Below, in pieces: positions 1 to 6,839 of a DNA stretch of 21,700 bases. This stretch comes from Chloroflexota bacterium (GTDB taxonomy: Bacteria; Chloroflexota; Limnocylindria; Limnocylindrales; CSP1-4): contig JAKAHX010000001.1 of the NCBI GenBank assembly GCA_021814735.1, forward strand, positions 1-21,700. Reading direction: 5' to 3'. Every line of letters begins with the position of its first letter. Position 1 is the stretch's first letter. The notes beneath the pieces were generated by a model. The model ran no database searches, had not been told where the DNA came from, and saw only the letters and a list, made by a program, of their open reading frames with translations. Made by a program: the position numbers and the translations under genes.

Positions 1-33
1 GGTCCCGCGTCCAGAAACGCCGGCTCAGCTACC

Positions 34-1317
34 TCACGCCGCTCGCGCCACCGCCTGGCGGGCCATCCAGGGGCGGGCGAGCGCGAAGGCCACCGCCACC
101 ACGGCCGCCGATGCCGCCCCGCCTGCCCCGAACGCAAGTGCCGCGCCCCACTGCGCCGCCAGCGTGCCGGCGAAGAGGGCGCCCACGGGGGTCGAGCCCG
201 CGAAGACCGTGGTGTAGACGCTGAGCACCCGCCCGCGGAGCGAATCGGGGACGGCCAGCTGGATCGACGTGTTCGCGGTCGCTGTCATCGCGATGCTGCC
301 GAACCCGATCCCGAACATGCACGCCAGCGCCACCGGCATCGCGTGCACCGCGACCAGCGCCAGCTGGAGAAGCCCCAGCGCGGCCCCGCCGGCCAGCATG
401 ACCCGCGGCGAGGAGCGCCCAATCACCGCGATGGTGAGCGCGGCGACCAGCGAGCCGATCCCCGTGGCGGCCATCAGGAAGCCGAACCCCGTGGCGTTCG
501 TGTGCAGGACATCCGCCGTGTACACGGGGACCAGCACGTTCAGGTTCATGCCCAGCGTGGAGACCAGCCCCACCACGCCGACGGCGAGGAGGACCACCGG
601 GGTGGACCGCACGTATCGCAGCCCCTCCCCGAGATCGCGGAGGACCGCCGATGCGCTTCTCGTGAACTGGTACGCGCCCTTGGCATGCAGCTCGGAGGAC
701 CGCATGGCGAGGAGACCCGCGATCACCGCGATGTAGCTGACACCGTTCAGGAAGAAGCAGCTCGCGATCCCGACCAGGCCGATGATCACGCCGGCCACGG
801 CCGGCCCCAGGATCCGGGCCACGTTGAACACGGCCGAGTTGAGCGCCACGGCGTTCACCACGTCATCGCGGCCCACCATCTCCACCACGAAGGCCTGGCG
901 GGTGGGCATGTCGACCGTGTTCACGATGCCGAGCAGGAGTGCCAGCACGCCGATGTGCCACGCCTGCACCCGGTGTGTCCAGGACAGCCAGAACAGGGCG
1001 AGCGCCAGCAGCATCGACGCGGTCTGCGTGCCGACGAGCGTGGCCCGCTTGGGCAGGGCATCGGCGATGAGCCCGCCGAACAACCCGAAGACCATCATCG
1101 GCAGGTACTGCACCGCCGAGATGACCCCCAGCACGAAGGGATCCTGGGTCAGCTGCAGGACCAGCCAGCCCTGGGCCAGGGACTGCATCCAGGTCCCGAT
1201 GAGCGAGACCAGCTGGCCGAAGAAGAAGAGCCGGAAGTTCCGGTGGCGGAGGGCGGCTCCGGCACGTCGCGCACCGGCCGTCGCCCGGGGCGGGGCGGTC
1301 CCGGCAGCGGTGGACAT
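34..1317 (-). CDS. MFS exporter, EntS/MFS_3-like
   Basis: A 427-residue integral membrane protein of the major facilitator superfamily, most like the EntS-type (MFS_3) drug or siderophore exporters. The N-terminus has a basic lead-in, then RHRNFRLFFFGQLVSLIGTWMQ, broken here as RHRNFRLFFFGQ and LVSLIGTWMQ, typical of the first helix of this group, followed by QGWLVLQLT. A long run of hydrophobic segments fits 12 helices. The loop with RPxYRAF-like character is represented by MPTRQAFVVEMV, which is usual in MFS_3 proteins, and SLRGRVLSVYTTVFAGSTPVGAL is the conserved late-helix region. Length matches the family (400-430). No strong ribosome binding site precedes the ATG. It lies 46 bp downstream of the zinc-ribbon gene on the same strand. 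Substrate cannot be told from sequence. Confidence 0.9.
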   Translation of the reverse strand: MSTAAGTAPPRATAGARRAGAALRHRNFRLFFFGQLVSLIGTWMQSLAQGWLVLQLTQDPFVLGVISAVQYLPMMVFGLFGGLIADALPKRATLVGTQTASMLLALALFWLSWTHRVQAWHIGVLALLLGIVNTVDMPTRQAFVVEMVGRDDVVNAVALNSAVFNVARILGPAVAGVIIGLVGIASCFFLNGVSYIAVIAGLLAMRSSELHAKGAYQFTRSASAVLRDLGEGLRYVRSTPVVLLAVGVVGLVSTLGMNLNVLVPVYTADVLHTNATGFGFLMAATGIGSLVAALTIAVIGRSSPRVMLAGGAALGLLQLALVAVHAMPVALACMFGIGFGSIAMTATANTSIQLAVPDSLRGRVLSVYTTVFAGSTPVGALFAGTLAAQWGAALAFGAGGAASAAVVAVAFALARPWMARQAVARAA

Positions 1318-1363
1318 GCCCGAAGCCTACGACGACCCGCTCGGGCACGTCGCAGGCGCTCGC

Positions 1364-2152
1364 TCAGCGCTCGGACGCAGCTCCGCCCGGTGCCTTCGCG
1401 CTCCCGACGTGGGCCGAGGACGGGGACTCCTGGCCCGAGGACGTCACGAGGGTGGTCGATGCCTCGCCGCCGGGTGCGGACGTCGAAGTGGAGGTGCGGG
1501 TCGTGACCGCGGTCGAGGTCGTCGTGGACGCTGCCGTGGCCGCCTGGCCGCCGCCGGATAGGGCCGCGGCCTGACCGGCCCGGGCGCCGACCGCGAGGTC
1601 GGCGCGCCCCTGGTCGCCGGACGATCCCGTCGCCCCCGCCCGGCCCTCGGGCGTCTCGGTGGGCCGTGGCGTGCGCAGTGGTTGTGTCCTGCTCCTCGGG
1701 ACGGCGGCCGGCTGGCATTCGTCGCGGTTCCGCCCCGTCGCGTTCCCCTGGCCGTGCTCGCTCGCCGGACCGCACGTGGGCCGGGACGTCAGGCCATGCG
1801 CGGGGGAGGGTGTCGGCACCGGGCGTGGCGCGAGGTGCGCGGGCGAGGGTGTCGGGACCTGGGCAGGTGCCGCGGGCACCGTCACCGTGCCGCCGCCGGG
1901 CGAGGAGGCGTGGGAGACGAGGCCGAGGATGGGGCCGCGCGCGGCGAACGCCATGGCCGAGGCCGCCAGCACGAGCCCAAGCGCGATGAGCACCGCCGAG
2001 GCCGGAACCGACGAGCCCGCATGGGTCGCCGGTCCGAGGTCCGGGCCACCGCTCCCGGGTCCCGATCCCAACGGGGAGCGGCAGAGCCGACAGTACCGGT
2101 CACCGGACCGGTTGGCGGTGCCGCAGAAGATGCAGTGGAGAGGGGCCCCCAT
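1364..2152 (-). CDS. Zinc-ribbon, single-TM protein with long Thr/Ser/Pro-rich tail
   Basis: A 262-residue protein of unknown function. The N-terminus carries a double CxxC zinc ribbon (C7, C10, C21, C24), followed by one predicted transmembrane helix at about residues 50-71. The rest is low complexity: a PTPSPAH motif appears twice at about residues 100-120, and a Thr/Ser-rich stretch follows near residue 205. This layout (cytosolic zinc ribbon, membrane anchor, disordered extracytoplasmic tail) occurs in many uncharacterised Gram-positive proteins. The ATG sits directly before the zinc ribbon, so the start is probable, but I see no clear Shine-Dalgarno sequence. The third codon positions in the tail are strongly G/C, which supports this frame over the other open frames there. 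The C-terminal half could still include a frameshift. Confidence 0.65.
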   Translation of the reverse strand: MGAPLHCIFCGTANRSGDRYCRLCRSPLGSGPGSGGPDLGPATHAGSSVPASAVLIALGLVLAASAMAFAARGPILGLVSHASSPGGGTVTVPAAPAQVPTPSPAHLAPRPVPTPSPAHGLTSRPTCGPASEHGQGNATGRNRDECQPAAVPRSRTQPLRTPRPTETPEGRAGATGSSGDQGRADLAVGARAGQAAALSGGGQAATAASTTTSTAVTTRTSTSTSAPGGEASTTLVTSSGQESPSSAHVGSAKAPGGAASER

Positions 2153-2229
2153 CGCGGTCGACTCGCTACGGTATCTCGCCAGGCACGATGCAAGGTGCGG
2201 GGCCCGGGTGCAATAGCGCGTTCGTCATG

Positions 2230-2270
2230 GATGCCGGGTCGCCGGTACTACCGACCGGCGACCCGGCATC
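2230..2270. terminator. Perfect 17-bp hairpin after the fru operon
   Basis: GATGCCGGGTCGCCGGT (2230-2246) is followed by a 7-nt loop and its exact reverse complement (2254-2270). It lies between the end of the EIIBC gene and the start of the zinc-ribbon gene, where transcription of the fru operon should end. There is no T-run on either side, so it is terminator-like by position and stem strength only. It may work with Rho, or protect the 3' end of the message. Confidence 0.65.
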
Positions 2271-2313
2271 TGCGGTGGCCTGGGTGCGGTTGCGCCCCCG
2301 GGTCGAGCGCGCC

Positions 2314-3765
2314 TCAGGCGGCGCTCGGCTCGGTCAGGGCGACCGTCGTCTGCGTCTCCTCGACCGGGCGCTTCAGCAGCGAGACCACCAGGGCCGTCAC
2401 CACCGTGCCGACCACGATCGTCAGCACGTAGAGCGGCAGGTCCGTGATCACGTTCGGGATGGGGAGGACGAAGACTCCGCCGTGCGGCGCCCGCAGCTGG
2501 ATCCCGAAGGCCATGCTCATGGCGGCCGTGATCGCGGAGCCGGTCATGATGCTCGGGATGACGCGGAAGGGGTCCGCTGCCGCGAACGGGATGGCCCCCT
2601 CGGTGATGAACGCCAGGCCGAGCACCCAGGCCGTCTCACCGGCCTCCTTCTCCTCCGAGGTGAACTTGCGGGGCGCGATCCGCGTCGCCAGTGCGAGCCC
2701 GAGCGGCGGGGTCATGCCGGCTGCCATCACCGCGGCCATGGGGGTGTAGACGTTCGACGCGAGGAGCCCGACCGCGAACGTGTATGCGGCCTTGTTGACG
2801 GGCCCGCCCATGTCGAACGCCATCATCAGGCCCATCACCAGGCCGAGCACGATCGCGCTGCCGCTGCTCATGCCCTTCAGGTAGTCCGTCAGCCCGGTGT
2901 TGATTGCCTTCACCGGCTCGCCGACGACATAGATCATCACCAGTCCCACGACCAGCGAGGTCACGAGCGGCACGATCAGGACCGGCATCAGGCCCTGGAG
3001 GCTGCGCGGCAGGTGGATCGTGCGGACCATCCAGAGGGCGAGATAGCCCCCGATGAAGCCGGCGATGATGCCGCCCAGGAACCCTGCCCCGACCTGCGTG
3101 GCGAGCAGACCCCCGATCATGCCGGGGGCCAGCCCGGGCCGATCGGCGATGGAGTACGCGATGTACCCGGCGAGGATGGGCACGAACAGCGCGAACGCGT
3201 TCTGGGCCCCGATCTGGAAGAGGGCGGCGGCGAGCGTGCCCTGCTTCTCGTAGGCGTGGATGCCGAAGGCGAACGAGAGCGCGATCAGGATGCCGCCCGC
3301 GACGACGAACGGGATCATGAAGGAGACGCCGTTCATCAGGTGCTTGTAGGGGCCCGCCTGGGCCGACTTGCGGCTCGCCTTGGCCGCTGCGACGCTGGCC
3401 AGGTAGTCGGCATGGGCCGTCGGGGTGGCGGCGGCGGGCGCCGCGGCCGCGGCCTCGGCCAGCTGGCCTGCCTGCGCGATGAGCCCGGCCGCGTTGCGGA
3501 TCGCGTCGCCCGTCGAGGCGCGCACGATCGGCTTGCCCACGAACCGATCCTCGGCCACGTTCGTGTCGGCGGCGATGATGACCGCGTCGGCCGCGGCCGC
3601 CTCCTCGGCGGTGATGACGTTCTCCGCGCCGATGCTGCCCTGGGTCTCCACCTTGATGGAGATGCCCGCTTCCGCCGCTGCCTTGCTGAGCGCCTCGGCC
3701 GCCATGTACGTGTGGGCGATCCCGGTCGGACAGGAGGTGATCGCCACGAGTCGCTGGAGTGCCAT
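2314..3765 (-). CDS. fruA: PTS fructose transporter, EIIBC component
   Basis: A 483-residue membrane permease that phosphorylates fructose to fructose-1-phosphate during uptake. The EIIB domain is at residues 1-100, with the phospho-cysteine motif TSCPTGIAHTYMAAEAL (C12). An Ala-rich linker (about 101-135) leads to the EIIC domain (about 140-470), where MIPFVVAGG, the FDMGGPVNKAAY motif, FITEGAIPFAAADP and APHGG are all characteristic of the fructose family. The frame stays open upstream to 4218, but the start chosen at 3765 gives the normal EIIB N-terminus, has an AAGGGA ribosome binding site, and avoids overlap with the EIIA gene (38-bp gap). EIIA is a separate gene upstream, as in split fructose systems. 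It is the last gene of fruR-fruK-EIIA-EIIBC. Confidence 0.95.
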   Translation of the reverse strand: MALQRLVAITSCPTGIAHTYMAAEALSKAAAEAGISIKVETQGSIGAENVITAEEAAAADAVIIAADTNVAEDRFVGKPIVRASTGDAIRNAAGLIAQAGQLAEAAAAAPAAATPTAHADYLASVAAAKASRKSAQAGPYKHLMNGVSFMIPFVVAGGILIALSFAFGIHAYEKQGTLAAALFQIGAQNAFALFVPILAGYIAYSIADRPGLAPGMIGGLLATQVGAGFLGGIIAGFIGGYLALWMVRTIHLPRSLQGLMPVLIVPLVTSLVVGLVMIYVVGEPVKAINTGLTDYLKGMSSGSAIVLGLVMGLMMAFDMGGPVNKAAYTFAVGLLASNVYTPMAAVMAAGMTPPLGLALATRIAPRKFTSEEKEAGETAWVLGLAFITEGAIPFAAADPFRVIPSIMTGSAITAAMSMAFGIQLRAPHGGVFVLPIPNVITDLPLYVLTIVVGTVVTALVVSLLKRPVEETQTTVALTEPSAA

Positions 3766-3803
3766 GCTCGAGATCCCTTTCCTGGTGTGCGCAGCGCCCG
3801 GCG

Positions 3804-4316
3804 CTACGCGGTGACGGTCAGCCTCCGTTCCAGCAGCTCCAGCACCGCCCCGGCCGTTGGGCTGGTGCGGAGCGCCGTCCGGAAGTCCTCGTGGATGAGC
3901 GCGCGTGCCAGGGCGGCAAGCACCCGCAGGTGGTCGTCGCTGGCATGCTCGGGGCTGGCGATGAGGAAGACGAGGTCCACGCGGTGCACCTCGCGTTCGG
4001 CGTCGGGGTCGGCCCCCGCGTCGGCCACGGCCTCGCCGGGCCACGCCACGCCCCCCTGGCGGCGCCCGAAGGCCAGTGCGGCGCGGCCCACGTGGTCGCT
4101 CTTCGCGTGCGGGATGGCCACGCCCATCCCGATGTTGGTGCTGCCGAGCGCCTCGCGGGCGAGCGCGGCGTCGGTGACGGCATGTGCATCGTCCACCGCG
4201 CCCAGGCGTTGCAGACACTGGGACAGCTCCAGGATCGCCTCGTCACGCCCGCTCGACCCGAGTTCCAGCACGATCGAGTCGGGGCCGATGAGGTCACGGA
4301 CGGCGGTTTCCGGCAT
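3804..4316 (-). CDS. PTS fructose/mannitol-type EIIA component
   Basis: A 170-residue cytosolic EIIA (PTS_EIIA_2 family) that passes phosphate from HPr to the EIIB domain. The active site motif GMGVAIPHAK places the phospho-histidine at H70. Length is close to the usual 145-160, with an acidic insertion (about residues 95-110, EAVADAGADPDAE) before the strand HRVDLVFLIASP. The frame is open far upstream, but the ATG at 4316 has an AGGAG ribosome binding site 7 nt away and starts 2 bp after the fruK stop, so translational coupling is likely. Unlike E. coli FruB (FPr), it has no fused HPr domain. HPr is instead a separate divergent gene (6236-6517). Confidence 0.92.
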   Translation of the reverse strand: MPETAVRDLIGPDSIVLELGSSGRDEAILELSQCLQRLGAVDDAHAVTDAALAREALGSTNIGMGVAIPHAKSDHVGRAALAFGRRQGGVAWPGEAVADAGADPDAEREVHRVDLVFLIASPEHASDDHLRVLAALARALIHEDFRTALRTSPTAGAVLELLERRLTVTA

Positions 4317-4318
4317 GG

Positions 4319-5254
4319 TCACGCTCCTGTGGAGATGTGGGCCGCGGCCTGCTCGACGGCGAGCCGGCACGCGGCGATGAACGCCGACGGGGTCATGGCG
4401 GTGGCGGGATCGCGCCGGGCGACCTCGACCGCGATGCGGGCCACCATGGCGTCGCCGGCCCCGACGGTGGTGACCAGGCGCCCCTCGGAGGTGGCAAGGT
4501 CCGCCGCGGGGATCCACTCGGCGGTGTCGCCCATGGCCGCGACGGCACCCCCGGCCCCCAGCGACAGCAGCACCGCCCGGGGTCCCCGCGCCACCAGCTC
4601 CCGGGCCGCCCGACAGGCGTCCTCGTCGCCGTCGATCGTGCGCCCGAGGATGGTCCCTGCCTCGACGCGGTTGGGTTTCACCAGGAACGGGTGGGCGTCG
4701 AGCGCCAGGACGAGGGGTTCGTCGCTGGCGTCGACGATGACCTCTGGTCCTCTCCCGTCCCCCTGGCTGCGATGCAGGCCGTGCGTCCACCGCGCGTACA
4801 CGTCGGCCGGCACCCCGGCGGGGAGGCTGCCGGCCAGCACCACCGCCGCGGGATGCTCCCGGGCCACCGTGCCGAAGAGTTCGTCGGTCAGCCTCTCGAG
4901 GACGTCGGCGTTCACCTCGGGGCCCGTGCCGTTGATCTCGGTCATGCGCCCGTCGGCACGCTCGATGAGCTTCAGGTTCGTCCGTGTCTCTCCCTCCACG
5001 GCGAGGAACCGCGCGCGAATGCCCGCCGACACGAGGTGCTGCTCGATCCGGGCGGCCTGGTCCTCCCCGGCGACGCCCAGCGCGATCACCGGTGCGCCGA
5101 GCCGGGCAGCGGTCCGGGCTACGTTGATCCCCTTGCCGCCAATCGAGGCGCGCGAGGTCGCGGTCCGGTGGGTGGCGCCCGGCTCGAGCCGCTCGATCCA
5201 GGCGGTCCGGTCGATGGCGGGGTTGAGGGTGACGGTGACGATGGAGCGCATCAC
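4319..5254 (-). CDS. fruK: 1-phosphofructokinase
   Basis: A 311-residue PfkB/ribokinase-family sugar kinase that phosphorylates fructose-1-phosphate to fructose-1,6-bisphosphate with ATP. The N-terminus VTVTLNPAID (N11 to D15) is typical of FruK/LacC. The glycine motif is IGGKGINVAR (about 38-47), and the catalytic signature is TVGAGDAMVA with the base at D268. NGTGPEV and KPNRVE are further family motifs. The gene opens with tandem starts GTG-ATG. The GTG at 5254 overlaps the fruR stop, and the ATG 3 bp later has GAGAGG at better spacing, so either may be used. Length fits the family (305-315). Its place between fruR and the PTS components makes fructose-1-phosphate the obvious substrate. 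Tagatose-6-phosphate kinase is a less likely alternative. Confidence 0.93.
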   Translation of the reverse strand: MMRSIVTVTLNPAIDRTAWIERLEPGATHRTATSRASIGGKGINVARTAARLGAPVIALGVAGEDQAARIEQHLVSAGIRARFLAVEGETRTNLKLIERADGRMTEINGTGPEVNADVLERLTDELFGTVAREHPAAVVLAGSLPAGVPADVYARWTHGLHRSQGDGRGPEVIVDASDEPLVLALDAHPFLVKPNRVEAGTILGRTIDGDEDACRAARELVARGPRAVLLSLGAGGAVAAMGDTAEWIPAADLATSEGRLVTTVGAGDAMVARIAVEVARRDPATAMTPSAFIAACRLAVEQAAAHISTGA

Positions 5255-6051
5255 GCCACCTCTCTCGCGGGTCCCGTGGCGGCGGCCCGACCGTCGCTGG
5301 TGCTCGCGACCATGACCCGCAGGCCGGCCGCCTGCAGCGAATCGAGCTCGGCAGACGGCGCGCCGTCGTCGGTGATGAGCAGGTCGACCTCGTCCAGGCC
5401 TGCGACCCGTGCGAAACTCACCGCGCCGAGCTTGCTGCTGTCCGCCAGCACGACCGCGGTGCGCGCCGCGGCGATCATGCGGAGCTTGGTGGCCGCCTCC
5501 TCCCAGGTGGGGGTCGTGAAGCCACTGCCCACGGACACCCCGTTCATGCCGAGGAACGCGACGTCCACGTGCATCTGTTCGATGGACCGCTCCGCCAGCG
5601 GCCCGACGAGGGCGAGGGTGCGCTCCTTGACCTGCCCGCCGGTGATCACCAGGCGGGTGCGCTGGGCGAGCTCCACCGCGATGGGGATCGAGTTGGTGGC
5701 GACGGTGACGTCCGGGCGCGCCCGGAGGGCCCGCGCGAGTTCCAGCGTGGACGTGCCGGCGTCGAGGAAGATCGTCTGGCCTGGCTGCACCATCTCGGCC
5801 GCCGCGCGGGCGATCGCGACCTTCTGTGCGCGGTTCGCCGTCTCCTTCTCACCGAAGGACGGCTCGAACCGGCTCGCCGGCACGGCGCCGCCCCGGGTGC
5901 GCTCGACGGCGCCGTCCTGCGAGAGCACCTGCAGGTCGCGCCGGATCGTGGATTCGGACACACTGAAGCGGGCGGCCAGCTCGGGAACCTCCGCGCGCGC
6001 GTCGGTCGCGAGTACCTCCAGGATCTGCCGGCGACGCTCGGCGGTCATCAT
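5251..6051 (-). CDS. fruR: DeoR-family transcriptional regulator of fructose use
   Basis: A 266-residue DeoR/GlpR-family repressor. The N-terminal helix-turn-helix (about residues 7-55) contains VPELAARFSVSESTIRRDLQVL, here split as VPELAARFSVSESTIRRDL plus QVL, the DeoR signature, followed by RTRGGAV. The C-terminal DeoRC sensor domain has FLDAGTST (95-102), ATNSIPIA, ITGG (136-139) and ADSSKLG (203-209), which bind a sugar phosphate. In this context the effector is probably fructose-1-phosphate (inference). The start is ATG 6051, the first of two adjacent ATGs, with GGAGGA upstream. The frame is open further upstream to 6510, but that would run through the promoter and ptsH. It is the first gene of the fru operon, so it is probably autoregulated through the boxes at 6093-6200. 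Confidence 0.92.
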   Translation of the reverse strand: MMTAERRRQILEVLATDARAEVPELAARFSVSESTIRRDLQVLSQDGAVERTRGGAVPASRFEPSFGEKETANRAQKVAIARAAAEMVQPGQTIFLDAGTSTLELARALRARPDVTVATNSIPIAVELAQRTRLVITGGQVKERTLALVGPLAERSIEQMHVDVAFLGMNGVSVGSGFTTPTWEEAATKLRMIAAARTAVVLADSSKLGAVSFARVAGLDEVDLLITDDGAPSAELDSLQAAGLRVMVASTSDGRAAATGPAREVA

Positions 6052-6109
6052 CTTGGGCGGTCCTCCGGGTCGTGGTGGTGAATGCTCATGTCTGCGCACT
6101 TGGTGCGTA

Positions 6110-6138
6110 TTGACGCTCGATAGCGCGCATGATAGCCT
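6110..6138 (+). promoter_or_regulatory. Putative sigma70-like promoter of ptsH
   Basis: TTGACG (6110-6115), a 17-bp spacer and TAGCCT (6133-6138). The -35 is good, but the -10 keeps only the TANNNT pattern. The start would be near 6145, about 90 nt before the ptsH ATG. Its -10 overlaps the -10 of the opposing fruR promoter, so the two polymerases would compete. TGCGCA-like boxes lie within and downstream of it. Confidence 0.55.
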
Positions 6139-6178
6139 CTGATGCGCAGTTGTCAAGCGGTCATGCGCATTATCGAGC
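6115..6178. repeat. Inverted repeat, 18-bp arms (16/18 paired), in the fruR-ptsH region
   Basis: GCTCGATAGCGCGCATGA (6115-6132) faces TCATGCGCATTATCGAGC (6161-6178) across 28 bp. The second arm's reverse complement matches the first at 16 of 18 positions. Arm centres are about 46 bp apart. The repeat encloses the core promoter elements of fruR and the ptsH -10, as expected for a symmetric operator bound by a dimer or tetramer. Confidence 0.75.
6129..6156 (-). promoter_or_regulatory. Strong sigma70-like promoter of the fru operon
   Basis: On the minus strand, TTGACA (6156-6151) is followed by a 16-bp spacer and TATCAT (6134-6129). The -35 is a perfect consensus and the -10 matches at 5 of 6 positions. 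The start would be near 6122, giving a leader of about 70 nt before fruR. TGCGCA boxes lie in the spacer (6143-6148) and at the -10 (6124-6129), where a bound repressor would block polymerase. Confidence 0.8.
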
Positions 6179-6235
6179 AACGAATGCGCGGTACTGCGCG
6201 AGCGAGCAGCGGGCGGGATCCCGCGGGAGGAGCAG

Positions 6236-6517
6236 ATGCAGTCGGTGGAGCTCGAGGTCCGGAACCCGTCGGGCCTGCACGCCAGGCCGGCGTCGATCTT
6301 CGTCAAGACGGCAGCGGGGTTCCGGTCGCGCGTCCAGATCGAGAACCTCAGCCGGGGAACCGCGCCGGGCGACGCCAAGAGCATCCTGACGATGCTGGCC
6401 GCCGGGGTGAAGCAGGGGCACACGGTGCGGATCACCGCCGACGGGGAGGACGAGGTGGGTGCCATCGAGGCGTTGGCGGACCTGGTCAGGTCCGGGATCG
6501 GCGAACCCATCGACTAG
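6236..6517 (+). CDS. ptsH: Phosphocarrier protein HPr
   Basis: A 93-residue HPr that carries phosphate from enzyme I to PTS EIIA proteins. The active-site motif SGLHARPAS puts the phospho-histidine at H15. The conserved regulatory serine region DAKSILTMLAAGVKQG puts a serine at S49, equivalent to Ser46 of Bacillus subtilis HPr. Whether it is used depends on an HPr kinase that is not in this window. The ATG has a GGAGGAG ribosome binding site 4 nt upstream. It is transcribed divergently from the fru operon through a shared control region. No enzyme I gene (ptsI) follows, so that gene must be elsewhere if the PTS is complete. Confidence 0.95.
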   Translation: MQSVELEVRNPSGLHARPASIFVKTAAGFRSRVQIENLSRGTAPGDAKSILTMLAAGVKQGHTVRITADGEDEVGAIEALADLVRSGIGEPID

Positions 6518-6839
6518 CCGCCGCCCCGGCGCGGTGGCCGGTTCCGTTCCCGGCGCCGGGCCCCGGCGCCTGGCCTCGGCGAGTGCCTCGAGGGGTCCGA
6601 CACCGTCGAGCGCCCGGTGATCGGGGGGGGCACGATGCGACCCCGGGGCGTTCGAGCCTGGACCGGCAGGCCGGCACCGCCACGCCATCGCCCGCGGGCA
6701 ACCCCCACGTCTCCGAAGCCGCCCGACGGGGAAGCGCGGCGCGGGCGAAACCGCTGCCGTCCACCCGGACGTACCTCATTCGTCGCCGGTGGGCCATCCG
6801 TGTGGCTGGCCACCGCGGCTGCACAGGAGTTCCGTTCCG
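6518..6839. other. Intergenic region between ptsH and the secreted repeat gene
   Basis: These 322 bases hold no convincing gene. An open frame from an ATG at 6636 runs out of frame into the downstream gene and reads as Pro/Arg-rich nonsense without a ribosome binding site. The region holds the hairpin at 6552-6570 and a run of seven G near 6620. I could not identify a clear promoter for the downstream gene. Confidence 0.6.
6552..6570 (+). terminator. Hairpin after ptsH
   Basis: GGCGCCGG (6552-6559), a 3-nt loop and CCGGCGCC (6563-6570) form a perfect 8-bp GC stem 35 bp after the ptsH stop. There is no T-run, so a terminator role is likely only by position. The arms are also self-complementary in part, so other pairings are possible. 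Confidence 0.45.

Larger units (their letters stand above)
6093..6200. promoter_or_regulatory. Array of TGCGCA-like boxes, probable FruR operators
   Basis: Seven copies of TGCGCA or one-base variants lie at 6093 (TGCGCA), 6104 (TGCGTA), 6124 (CGCGCA), 6143 (TGCGCA), 6164 (TGCGCA), 6185 (TGCGCG) and 6195 (TGCGCG). The steps are 11, 20, 19, 21, 21 and 10 bp, close to one or two helical turns. The copies at 6124 and 6164 sit in the arms of the 18-bp inverted repeat. DeoR-family repressors often bind several phased sites, and this array covers both promoters between fruR and ptsH. Binding by this FruR is an inference. Confidence 0.6.

Noticed and set aside
3766..4218. N-terminal extension of EIIBC
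   Set aside because: The frame is open but overlaps EIIA, and the ATG at 3765 gives the normal EIIB start with a ribosome binding site.
2188..4380. A 730-codon open frame on the plus strand opposite the fructose PTS genes
   Set aside because: It is antisense to EIIBC and EIIA, whose motifs are unmistakable. Its own translation is compositionally biased and shows no domain.
6115..6178. The inverted repeat as an insertion sequence end or attachment site
   Set aside because: No transposase, target duplication or integrase is near, and its position over two promoters is better explained as an operator.
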